From: Firmicutes bacterium UBA3936
Lineage (GTDB): Bacteria; Bacillota; Dethiobacteria; Dethiobacterales; Dethiobacteraceae
Length of the DNA: 13,130 bases
Reading direction: 5' to 3'
NCBI GenBank assembly: GCA_002385745.1
Contig: DGEC01000022.1
Span: 1-13,130 of the forward strand
The notes under the pieces were generated by a model. The model was not told where the DNA came from and ran no database searches. It saw only the letters and a program-made list of their open reading frames with translations. Every line of letters begins with the position of its first letter. The stretch's first letter is position 1. The translations under genes and the position numbers were made by a program. This document shows, piece after piece, positions 1-6,649 of the stretch.

Positions 1-597
1 CAGGACAGCGGCGCCGGGACAATTGTCGGCAGCAGAAGCTATGGCAAGGGTACCGTGCAGGGTATTTTCAAATTGGATGACGGCGGGGGCCTGCGGCTGA
101 CCATCAGTCATTTTCTCACTCCGGGCGGCAGGCCCATAGACGGGGCAGGAATAATTCCGGATATTGAAATTACAAGCCCCTATGTGCAGCTGCCCTTTGC
201 CGTAAGCCTGGTCAAGGCCAATGCCGCGCAGCAAATGACATTTACCATCGGCGAACTTGCCGTCCGGACGCCAAACGGTATCAGGACGGCGGAATATGCC
301 CCGTTTATTGTCAACAACAGAAGCTACATCCCCCTGCGGCTATTGGCGGAGTGCCTCGGGTACCTGGTGGAATGGGACGACGCCGCTTTTACGGCAACGC
401 TGGACAACGGCTACGAAAAAATAACCATCCCCCTGCGGCGGCATGTCTTGTACCGGCAGGGGAAGGAAATAAAGCTGGAAGAGCCCATTATCATTCGCAA
501 CAACCGCTCCTTTTTGCCTGCCAGGGCGGTGGCCGAGGCTTTGGGCTGTTCGGTTTACTGGGATAATAATGCCCGGCAGGTAACCGTCAGGTGGTAG
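1..597 (+). CDS. S41 family C-terminal processing peptidase with stalk domain (5' end missing)
   Basis: This is the last 198 codons of a gene that begins before the window; it ends at TAG 595-597. Residues 1-58 are the end of an S41 (CtpA/CtpB-type) serine protease domain. The stretch YGKGTVQ holds the Lys (residue 16) and Gln (residue 20) in the K-x-x-x-Q spacing of the family's catalytic dyad, and a typical TPGGRPIDGAGIIPDI segment follows. The catalytic Ser should lie about 25 residues upstream, outside the window. Residues about 80-198 form a copper amine oxidase N-terminal-like (stalk) domain. Its two repeats contain NNRSYIPLRLLAE and NNRSFLPARAVAEALG, each followed by a W-D pair. Such domains are common on exported Clostridia proteins and need not bind copper. 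The protein is presumably secreted or membrane-anchored and acts outside the membrane. Its substrate is unknown. The fusion is clear; a role in wall-polymer biology is only suggested by the neighbours. Confidence 0.9.
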   Translation, partial: QDSGAGTIVGSRSYGKGTVQGIFKLDDGGGLRLTISHFLTPGGRPIDGAGIIPDIEITSPYVQLPFAVSLVKANAAQQMTFTIGELAVRTPNGIRTAEYAPFIVNNRSYIPLRLLAECLGYLVEWDDAAFTATLDNGYEKITIPLRRHVLYRQGKEIKLEEPIIIRNNRSFLPARAVAEALGCSVYWDNNARQVTVRW

Positions 598-610
598 GCA
601 TGCCCTGCAA

Positions 611-631
611 AAACAATTATATCTATTGTTT
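611..631. repeat. AT-rich inverted repeat between S41 gene and tagA copy 1
   Basis: AAACAAT (611-617) and its exact reverse complement ATTGTTT (625-631) flank a 7-base spacer. Outside them TGCC (601-604) and GGCA (632-635) are also complementary, with six unpaired bases on the left side. The right arm overlaps the proposed -35 hexamer of the tagA promoter. It is too AT-rich, and lacks the T-run, to be a convincing intrinsic terminator for the peptidase gene. An operator is possible but unproven. Confidence 0.3.
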
Positions 632-654
632 GGCATTTGTGATTGGGGTATAAT
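626..654 (+). promoter_or_regulatory. Sigma-A-like promoter for the tagA-wecC-DUF5693-csaB-tagA-murJ run
   Basis: A perfect TATAAT -10 lies at 649-654, with TTGTTT at 626-631 exactly 17 bases upstream as a weak -35 (three of six consensus bases). Transcription would start near 661, about 35 bases before the ATG at 696. That geometry argues against translation from the TTG at 666, which would be almost leaderless. The genes downstream are closely spaced as far as tagA copy 2, so one transcript could cover most of them. Confidence 0.6.
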
Positions 655-695
655 GGCTTGTAGGTTTGCAACTTTCAGGCGAAAGCAGTGAGTTG

Positions 696-1445
696 ATGGA
701 AAGACACGAGATTTTAGGCACTCCGGTTGACTCCCTGACTTACGAGGATGCGCTGCGGCTGGTTAAGGAAAGCGTGGAGTCAAGAAGGCCGCTATGGATT
801 CTGGCCGTCAATCCGGAGAAAATAATAAAAGCCATAGATAACGAGAAGCTTGGCCGGCTGCTTTCGGGAGCCGACCTGTTTATTCCCGACGGTATCGGCA
901 TCCTTTGGGCCGGCAGGATTCTCGGCAAGCGTTTTCTGGAGCGTGTTACCGGTGTTGATTTGTTTATAGCTTTAACTGAAGAAGCTGCCCGTCAGAATTG
1001 GCGGGTTTACCTTTTAGGGGCCGCTCCGGGCGTGGCGGAAGAAGTGGCCTGCCGGCTGCAGAGCCGCTTCCCCGGCCTGCAGGTTGCCGGCACCCATGAC
1101 GGCTATTTCAGCCGGGAGGAAGAAAAGGAGCTTGTCGCCCGGATAAAAAAGGAGAAGCCCGATTTGCTTTTTGTGGGCATGGGCAGCCCCAAGCAGGAGG
1201 AATTTGTCAGCAGGTACCGGAAGGAGCTGGAAGTGCCTGTCTGCATGGGTGTGGGCGGCAGTTTCGATGTCTTGAGCGGGAAAAAGAAAAGGGCTCCCCG
1301 TTTTTTGCAGCAGCTCGGGCTGGAGTGGAGCTTTCGCCTGTTCACCGAACCGAGCCGCATTCTGAGGATGAAGGCGCTGCCCCGCTTTATCCTGCTGGTA
1401 CTGCGGAAAAAGTTTGGCCTGTTAAAACTTGAGGAGGATAAATAA
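696..1445 (+). CDS. tagA: TagA/WecG-family (GT26) glycosyltransferase, copy 1
   Basis: The family makes ManNAc-GlcNAc-PP-undecaprenol (TagA) or the ManNAcA equivalent (WecG) on the inner membrane face. The protein is 249 aa from the ATG at 696. The frame stays open to a TTG at 666, but the -10 box at 649-654 would leave almost no leader there, and MERHEILGTPVDSL is the normal family N-terminus. The core runs from VNPEKI (38-43) through FIPDGIGI (62-69) to GSPKQEEF and GVGGSFDVLSG. With this start the PDG aspartate is residue 65, the number I recall for the catalytic Asp of Thermoanaerobacter TagA. The Thr usually two residues before the Asn of NPE is Ala37 here. The basic, hydrophobic C-terminus (about 200-249) matches the membrane-binding appendage. 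The stop is two bases before wecC. A paralogue lies at 5817-6551; which sugar each uses is unknown. Confidence 0.9.
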   Translation: MERHEILGTPVDSLTYEDALRLVKESVESRRPLWILAVNPEKIIKAIDNEKLGRLLSGADLFIPDGIGILWAGRILGKRFLERVTGVDLFIALTEEAARQNWRVYLLGAAPGVAEEVACRLQSRFPGLQVAGTHDGYFSREEEKELVARIKKEKPDLLFVGMGSPKQEEFVSRYRKELEVPVCMGVGGSFDVLSGKKKRAPRFLQQLGLEWSFRLFTEPSRILRMKALPRFILLVLRKKFGLLKLEEDK

Positions 1446-1447
1446 TT

Positions 1448-2740
1448 ATGAAAGTTTGTGTCATCGGACTTGGCTATATAGGGCTGCCGACGGCCACCGT
1501 TCTGGCCGACAGCGGCCACCTGGTGGTGGGCGTCGATACCAACAAAGAAACGGTGGATACCGTCAACCGGGGCATGATTCATATTGCAGAACCGCACCTG
1601 CGGGAAAAGGTGGCCGCAGCCGTCCGGGAAGGCAGGCTGCGCGCCTCCGAGGTGCCGGAGGAGGCCGATGCCTTTATAATTGCGGTGCCCACACCGCTTG
1701 CGGCTGACAGGAAGGCGGATTTGTCCTATGTCAAAAGCGCGGCTGCCGAAATTGTGCCCTGCCTGCGGAAGGGGAATCTGGTGATTCTTGAATCCACCGT
1801 CCCGCCGCGGACAACGGTGGACGTGCTCTTGCCCATCTTAGGGGAAAGCGGCCTCGTGCCGGGGGAAGATCTTTTAGTGGCCTTCTGCCCGGAAAGGGTC
1901 CTGCCGGGAAAAATACTTGAGGAACTGGTCAACAACAACCGGGTAATCGGCGGGATTAACGGCAAATCGGCCATGGCCGCCGCCGCCCTGTATTCTACCT
2001 TTGTCAAGGGAGAGCTTTTGCAGACTGATGCCACCACGGCGGAAATGACAAAACTGATGGAGAATACCTACCGGGATGTAAATATCGCCCTGGCCAACGA
2101 GTTTGCCATGGTTGCCGAACATGCCGGCGTTAATGTCTGGGAGGCAATCCACTTTGCCAACCAGCACCCGCGGGTCAATATCCTGCAGCCGGGGCCCGGC
2201 GTGGGCGGCCACTGCATTGCCGTGGATCCCTGGTTTATTGTGGAGAAGGCGGCGGGCAAGGCGCGCCTTATCCAGACGGCCCGCAGCGTCAACGGCGGCA
2301 TGCCGCGCTATGTGGTGGAGAAAATACGGCAGCTTACCGAAGGCATTGCCGCGCCGAAAATTGCCCTTCTGGGACTGACTTATAAAGCGAATGTGGACGA
2401 CTGCCGGGAAAGCCCGGCGCTGGTAATTAAAAAAATCCTTGAGGGCCTGGGCCTGCAGGCCGTGGCCCACGATCCGCTGGCCAAAAACGTGAAAACGGTG
2501 TCTTTGCGGGAGGCGCTGTCGCAGGCGGATCTGACGGTGCTTCTGGTTAACCATGAGGCCTTCGGCAGTCTTGACCCGGAGGAACTGGCGGGACTTGTGC
2601 GCCGCAAGGTGCTTTTGGACACCAGGGGCGTCGTTTGCCGCCGGCTCTGGGAAGCGGCAGGCTTCCGGGTTGAAGTGCTGGGAGAAGGCGCAAGGCCGCT
2701 TTTCCCGGACGAAACCGGGGCGGAGAAAAAAATCAGTTAG
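1448..2740 (+). CDS. wecC: UDP-N-acetyl-D-mannosamine dehydrogenase (WecC-type)
   Basis: This is a 430-aa member of the UDP-glucose/GDP-mannose dehydrogenase family. Such enzymes oxidise the sugar 6-OH in two NAD-dependent steps, here probably UDP-ManNAc to UDP-ManNAcA in the cytoplasm. The N-terminal Rossmann motif is GLGYIG (7-12). FCPERVLPGKILEEL (146-160), the stretch around K202/N206, and GPGVGGHCIAVDPWF (249-263) with the catalytic-type Cys256 follow. That last block is the WecC version rather than that of UDP-glucose dehydrogenase. The C-terminal UDP-binding domain begins around ALLGLTYKANVDDCRESPAL (306-325). A strong Shine-Dalgarno sequence, GAGGAGG (1431-1437), lies 10 bases before the ATG. 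The gene follows tagA by two bases and precedes the DUF5693 gene by 15. The epimerase that would supply UDP-ManNAc is not in the window. The family is certain; the exact substrate is inferred from motifs and neighbours. Confidence 0.9.
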   Translation: MKVCVIGLGYIGLPTATVLADSGHLVVGVDTNKETVDTVNRGMIHIAEPHLREKVAAAVREGRLRASEVPEEADAFIIAVPTPLAADRKADLSYVKSAAAEIVPCLRKGNLVILESTVPPRTTVDVLLPILGESGLVPGEDLLVAFCPERVLPGKILEELVNNNRVIGGINGKSAMAAAALYSTFVKGELLQTDATTAEMTKLMENTYRDVNIALANEFAMVAEHAGVNVWEAIHFANQHPRVNILQPGPGVGGHCIAVDPWFIVEKAAGKARLIQTARSVNGGMPRYVVEKIRQLTEGIAAPKIALLGLTYKANVDDCRESPALVIKKILEGLGLQAVAHDPLAKNVKTVSLREALSQADLTVLLVNHEAFGSLDPEELAGLVRRKVLLDTRGVVCRRLWEAAGFRVEVLGEGARPLFPDETGAEKKIS

Positions 2741-2755
2741 CATTGAGGTTGGACA

Positions 2756-4723
2756 ATGAAAAAATTGCTCATAATTCTCGTTCTGCTTGCAGTGGCAAGC
2801 GGCGGGTTTCTGGTTGCGCGTGCCGACATCCGGGAGGCGCGTCATCAAGAAGTGGATATTGCCGTCGATTATAATGATGTAAGGGCTTTGGCCCGCGAGG
2901 CGGCAGTCAGCACGGCGGAAATGCTGGCCCGCCTGCAGGAGCTGGGAGTTACCGCCGTGGGGCTGCCGGAGGCCACTGTCGCCCGCTACCGCGACGAGGG
3001 CAGGCTGTCTGTGGCGGAAGGCAGTACGCTGCTGAATGAAGCCAGGGTTGCCGGTACATTGCACCCGCGCCTGGCGGCGCTGCTTGCAGAAGGCAAGGTC
3101 CTGCCCGGGACAGTGTACCTGATAACGGATGATTTGGCCTTTGCCCGGGAACTGGCGGAAAAGGCGGAACTGCGCCTGGCACGGCCGGTTGCGCTCTATG
3201 ACGATGCGGAACCTTTTGTGGTGGCCGTTGCTGCTCCCTTGGAGCAGTTGGAAAAGCTGCCGCTCGGTCCGGACCGGGGGGACGTGGAAGTCCTCCGCTC
3301 CCTTGGCCTGCGCATAGTGCCCCGGCTGAACAACTGCTGCCTGCCGGATGCCCGCGCAGTTGAAGCGGCTTTGGATGATTTTTTCACTTTGCCAAAGGAT
3401 GCCTATTCCGCCGTGCTCTTTGAGGGCGGCGAGGTTACCGGCTTCCCCGGCAATATTGACGTCACGGCCGAATATTTAAGGGAAGCGGGAATACCCTTTG
3501 GCATTGTGGAATACAACCCCAGGAATGAAGGCGCTTTTACCCTGGCTTCCCTGACGGACAACAGCATTGTCCTTGCCCACTCCAACTGGGAGCGGGAAAA
3601 CGTGCAGGCAATAATCAACTCCGCCCGGGAAAGGCGGGTGCGCCTGCTTTATGTCCGCGTGTATCCGGCAGATCCGGATTTCTATAAAAAAGGTACGGAA
3701 CTGATTGAAGGGGTCGTGGAAAAGATGGCGGCTTTAGGCTACCGGCCCGGCGCCGCCCGCCCCTTTGACACCCCGGAGCAGGAGAAGTTTTTGCTTTTGC
3801 TGCTGCTGGCAGGGGTGGCCGCGGCTTTCACCCTGCTCTTCTTTGCGGTAGCAGAGAAGTTTCTTTTGCCGCCGGGAGCCGTCTTTTTGCTTGCGCTGGC
3901 GGGGCTTGGCGCAGTCTTTCCCCTTTTCGGCTATAATAATGCTTTGCAGGCTGTCTCAATACTTGCGGCCATGATCTTTCCCCTGCTGGCCGTGATAACG
4001 CAGCAGTTCAAGCGCCTGCCCCGGGAAGCAAAAGGCGGCCGGGAAGCGCTGCTTTGGGCCCTTGCGGCCCTGGTCCGCACGTTTCTGGTGACAATCGCAG
4101 GCGGACTGGTTGTCCTCGGGCTGACTTCGACTCCCTACTTTATTTCAGGTCTGCCGCTCTTCCGGGGTGTTAAGGTGATGCATACCCTGCCGCTTTTGAT
4201 TGTGGCGGCATATGCCGTTATCCGGCTTGTTTATGCCCATGTCAAAGTGGGGACGCGCCGGGAGCTTATCGCCTTTGGGCGGCAGGTGCTTTCAAGGCCC
4301 GTGCTTTTTGGCCATGTGCTTACCTTTCTCGTTCTTGCAGCAGCGGGTTATATCTACGTGGGGCGGACAGGCCATACGGCCGGGATCCCCGTGTTGGATG
4401 TGGAACAGCAGCTGCGCCTGCTTTTGGGAGATGCGCTTGGTGTCCGGCCCCGCTTCAAGGAATTTTTGATCGGCTATCCCCTGGCGCTGCTGGGTCTTTT
4501 GCTTTTAGCCAGGGGGTACCGCAATCTAATTGTGGCGGCGCTGCTTACCGCCGGGGCCATTGCCTTTATTTCCGTGGCCAATACTTTTATGCATTTTACC
4601 ACTCCGAGCTATATTACACTGCTCCGTTCCTTTAACGGTCTGTGGCTGGGAGTGATTTGCGGACTTGTACTTGCGGCGGTTGTTTGCGCGGCGGCCAAAC
4701 TGGGGAAGAGAGCGTTAAAATAA
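2756..4723 (+). CDS. DUF5693-family polytopic membrane protein
   Basis: I recognise this 655-aa protein as the DUF5693 type found beside csaB in many Clostridia; no function is established that I know of. Residues 4-20 are a hydrophobic N-terminal segment. Residues about 22-343 are soluble and probably outside the membrane, with alternating helix/strand character. Conserved-looking patches there are GLRIVPRLNN (184-193), LFEGGEVTGFPGN (221-233) and LAHSNWERENVQ (273-284). From about 345 to 647 there are roughly nine membrane segments. Between them lie polar patches such as GRTGHTAGIP (536-545), RPRFKEFLIGYP (564-575) and a stretch rich in F, T and S near 610-628. The start has GAGG at 2744-2747. 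The stop overlaps the csaB start by one base (TAATG), implying coupled expression. I infer a role in export, assembly or modification of the pyruvylated polymer. The family call is made from memory of the pattern. Confidence 0.75.
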   Translation: MKKLLIILVLLAVASGGFLVARADIREARHQEVDIAVDYNDVRALAREAAVSTAEMLARLQELGVTAVGLPEATVARYRDEGRLSVAEGSTLLNEARVAGTLHPRLAALLAEGKVLPGTVYLITDDLAFARELAEKAELRLARPVALYDDAEPFVVAVAAPLEQLEKLPLGPDRGDVEVLRSLGLRIVPRLNNCCLPDARAVEAALDDFFTLPKDAYSAVLFEGGEVTGFPGNIDVTAEYLREAGIPFGIVEYNPRNEGAFTLASLTDNSIVLAHSNWERENVQAIINSARERRVRLLYVRVYPADPDFYKKGTELIEGVVEKMAALGYRPGAARPFDTPEQEKFLLLLLLAGVAAAFTLLFFAVAEKFLLPPGAVFLLALAGLGAVFPLFGYNNALQAVSILAAMIFPLLAVITQQFKRLPREAKGGREALLWALAALVRTFLVTIAGGLVVLGLTSTPYFISGLPLFRGVKVMHTLPLLIVAAYAVIRLVYAHVKVGTRRELIAFGRQVLSRPVLFGHVLTFLVLAAAGYIYVGRTGHTAGIPVLDVEQQLRLLLGDALGVRPRFKEFLIGYPLALLGLLLLARGYRNLIVAALLTAGAIAFISVANTFMHFTTPSYITLLRSFNGLWLGVICGLVLAAVVCAAAKLGKRALK

Positions 4724-5808
4724 TGAAGAAAGTGGTCATATCCGGCTATTATGGTTTTAATAATGCCGGAGATGAGGCAATACTCTCCGGGCTGCTTTTT
4801 GCCCTGCGGGAGGAGGCGGCCAAAAGGGGCAAAAAAATCAGCTTTACGGTCCTTTCCGCCGCTCCTTCTGCTACGGCTGCCAGGTACGGCGTGAAGGCCG
4901 TGGGACGCCTTAATTTGTGGCAGATCATAAAGGAAATCGGCTCCTGTGATTTGTTTCTCAGCGGCGGCGGCGGCCTTTTGCAGGACAGCACCGGGCGCAG
5001 CCTGTCTGTGGTTTACTACCTGGGGCTTGTCTTTTTCGCCCGCCTGCTGGGCAAAAGGGCTGTTCTGTACGCCCACGGCATCGGCCCCGTTGAAAAGCCT
5101 TTCAACCGGCGGCTGATGCGGCTTGCCAACCTGGCCCGGCAGATTTCCGTAAGAGACGAGGCCTCCCTGGAAGAGCTGCGAAGGCTGGGCGTTAACCGCC
5201 CGCCTGTGGAGCTTACGGCGGACCCCGTGTTTTTGCTGCAGCCAAGGGAGCCTGCCCGCAGCTTACGGGAAAAAGACCGGCCTCTTTTTGCGCTGGCGGT
5301 GCGTCCCGGCAAAGGGGAGGAACATTACTTAAAGGAAATTGCCCTGGCCGCGGACAGGCTGGCAGAAGAATTCGGGGCCTCCCTGGTCTTGATTCCCATG
5401 TATCCCGGCATGGATTTGCCGGTGACAAAGAAACTGGCGTCCATGCTGCAGGCGGAAGCGGAAGTTTTGAGGGAAATTTTGGACCCGACGGAACTTTTGG
5501 GACTGTTTGCCTGTTTTGACCTTGTTATTTCTGTCCGGCTGCATGCTTTGATTTTTGCCGCGGCGGCCGGCGTCCCCATGGTCGGTATCGGTTATGATCC
5601 CAAGGTTGCCGCCTTCCTTGAGCGGCTGGATTTGTCCCCGGCCGGCAGCACGCTTGATCTGAATGCGGAAGTGCTGCTTGCGCAGGCCAGGGAAAGAATG
5701 GGCTCCGGACAGGTTATAAAAGAAAAAAGCGAGCAGTTGCGCGCCCAGGCAAAAAAGACTGTGGCCGGGCTTGCAGAGCTGCTGTTTGAAAGTGGTGAAG
5801 AGCCATAA
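4723..5808 (+). CDS. csaB: Polysaccharide pyruvyl transferase CsaB
   Basis: CsaB moves a pyruvyl group from phosphoenolpyruvate onto a ManNAc-type residue of the secondary cell-wall polymer, forming the ketal recognised by SLH domains of S-layer and surface proteins. The protein is 361 aa and starts MKKVVISGYYGFNNAGDEAI, the family N-terminus. The glycine cluster LSGGGGLLQD is at 79-88, HGIGP at 118-122, and the RLHALIFAAAAGVPMVGIGYDPK segment (272-294) contains the conserved RLH histidine (274). The reading frame is open further upstream, but the ATG at 4723 fits the family start. It overlaps the DUF5693 stop by one base and has a GGGGAAGAG-type ribosome site near 4702. The enzyme is probably cytosolic and acts on lipid-linked intermediates. 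Its presence predicts SLH-domain proteins elsewhere in the genome; none is in this window. Confidence 0.92.
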   Translation: MKKVVISGYYGFNNAGDEAILSGLLFALREEAAKRGKKISFTVLSAAPSATAARYGVKAVGRLNLWQIIKEIGSCDLFLSGGGGLLQDSTGRSLSVVYYLGLVFFARLLGKRAVLYAHGIGPVEKPFNRRLMRLANLARQISVRDEASLEELRRLGVNRPPVELTADPVFLLQPREPARSLREKDRPLFALAVRPGKGEEHYLKEIALAADRLAEEFGASLVLIPMYPGMDLPVTKKLASMLQAEAEVLREILDPTELLGLFACFDLVISVRLHALIFAAAAGVPMVGIGYDPKVAAFLERLDLSPAGSTLDLNAEVLLAQARERMGSGQVIKEKSEQLRAQAKKTVAGLAELLFESGEEP

Positions 5809-5816
5809 GTCTGAAG

Positions 5817-6551
5817 ATGAAACCGGCCAAAGAAAAATTTTTAGGCATTCCTGCGGCGGTGGTGACAAACCGGGAAGCCGCGGAAATTATTCTCGGAATG
5901 CTGCAGGAAAACCATACCCACTTTGTCGCCTCCGTGAATCCGGAAATTTGCGTGGCAGCCCAGAGCAATCAGGCTTTGAAGAAAATCCTGCTCTCCGCTG
6001 ACCTGGGAACACCGGACGGTGTGGGAATTGTGCTTTCCTCCCGCCTGCGCGGGGGAAAGATCCGGGAGCGCGTAACGGGGATAGATTTAATGCTGGATTT
6101 AATGCCCATGCTGGTGGCGGGAGGGTATTCTATATATCTTTACGGCGCCGCCGAAGGGGTGGCCGAAGAGGCCGCAGAAAACCTCAGGCAGCGCTTCCCG
6201 GGGCTGAAAATCGCCGGGACCCACCACGGCTACGTCAAACCGGAAGAAGAGCGGGAAGTTGCCAGAAAAATTGCCGCCTCCGGAGCGGATCTTTTGTTTG
6301 TGGGCACAGGCAGCCCGCGGCAGGAGATGTTTGCCGCAAAGTACGGGGCGGAGACGGGGGCTAAAGTTTTAATGGTGGTGGGCGGTTCCTTTGATGTTAT
6401 CTCGGGACGGCTGCAGCGGGCGCCCCTGCTTTTCCAGAAGATGGGGCTGGAGTGGCTGTACCGTTTCTGCCAGCAGCCCCGCCGCCTAAAGCGGCTGCTG
6501 GTCCTGCCCTATTTTTTGCTTTTATCCCTAAAAGAAGGGAGAATAAAGTAA
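5817..6551 (+). CDS. tagA: TagA/WecG-family (GT26) glycosyltransferase, copy 2
   Basis: This 244-aa protein is a second member of the same family as the product of 696-1445. It carries VNPEICVAA (40-48), TPDGVGIV (65-72; Asp67 in the catalytic position), GTHHGYVKPEEER, FVGTGSPRQEMF and GGSFDVISGRLQRAP, then a basic hydrophobic C-terminal tail ending in SLKEGRIK. The position that is usually Thr two residues before NPE is Ser39 here and Ala in copy 1. The gene starts eight bases after csaB. Its Shine-Dalgarno sequence is poor (only GAAG directly before the ATG and a distant GGTGAAGAG), so translation may be coupled to csaB. The two copies differ throughout, so this is an old paralogy and not a recent duplication. 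One copy probably makes the linkage disaccharide; the other may add a different sugar or build another polymer. Confidence 0.88.
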   Translation: MKPAKEKFLGIPAAVVTNREAAEIILGMLQENHTHFVASVNPEICVAAQSNQALKKILLSADLGTPDGVGIVLSSRLRGGKIRERVTGIDLMLDLMPMLVAGGYSIYLYGAAEGVAEEAAENLRQRFPGLKIAGTHHGYVKPEEEREVARKIAASGADLLFVGTGSPRQEMFAAKYGAETGAKVLMVVGGSFDVISGRLQRAPLLFQKMGLEWLYRFCQQPRRLKRLLVLPYFLLLSLKEGRIK

Positions 6552-6649
6552 GCCGGTGACAGGGAATCACGCGGTCGGGGTCGAAAGAATATTATGTTGA
6601 AAAATATTGCGCGGCACCTTTCTCTTGGCGCCGGCGGGAGTATAAGCGG

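Noticed and set aside
632..654. TTGGCA as -35 for the TATAAT at 649
   Set aside because: The spacing is only 13 bases; TTGTTT with 17 bases fits better.
666..695. Upstream TTG start for tagA copy 1
   Set aside because: It lies only 11 bases after the -10 box, so the leader would be nearly absent, and the ATG at 696 gives the family N-terminus and puts the catalytic Asp at residue 65.
1874..3064. Long open frame on the - strand (396 codons) opposite wecC and the start of the DUF5693 gene
   Set aside because: It has no recognisable domain, is rich in His, Arg and Gln as expected of an antisense frame in GC-rich coding DNA, and runs across two well-supported genes.
6552..6649. Possible promoter (TATTAT at 6590-6595) or small gene before murJ
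   Set aside because: No acceptable -35 lies 16-18 bases upstream, and no short frame with a ribosome site is visible.
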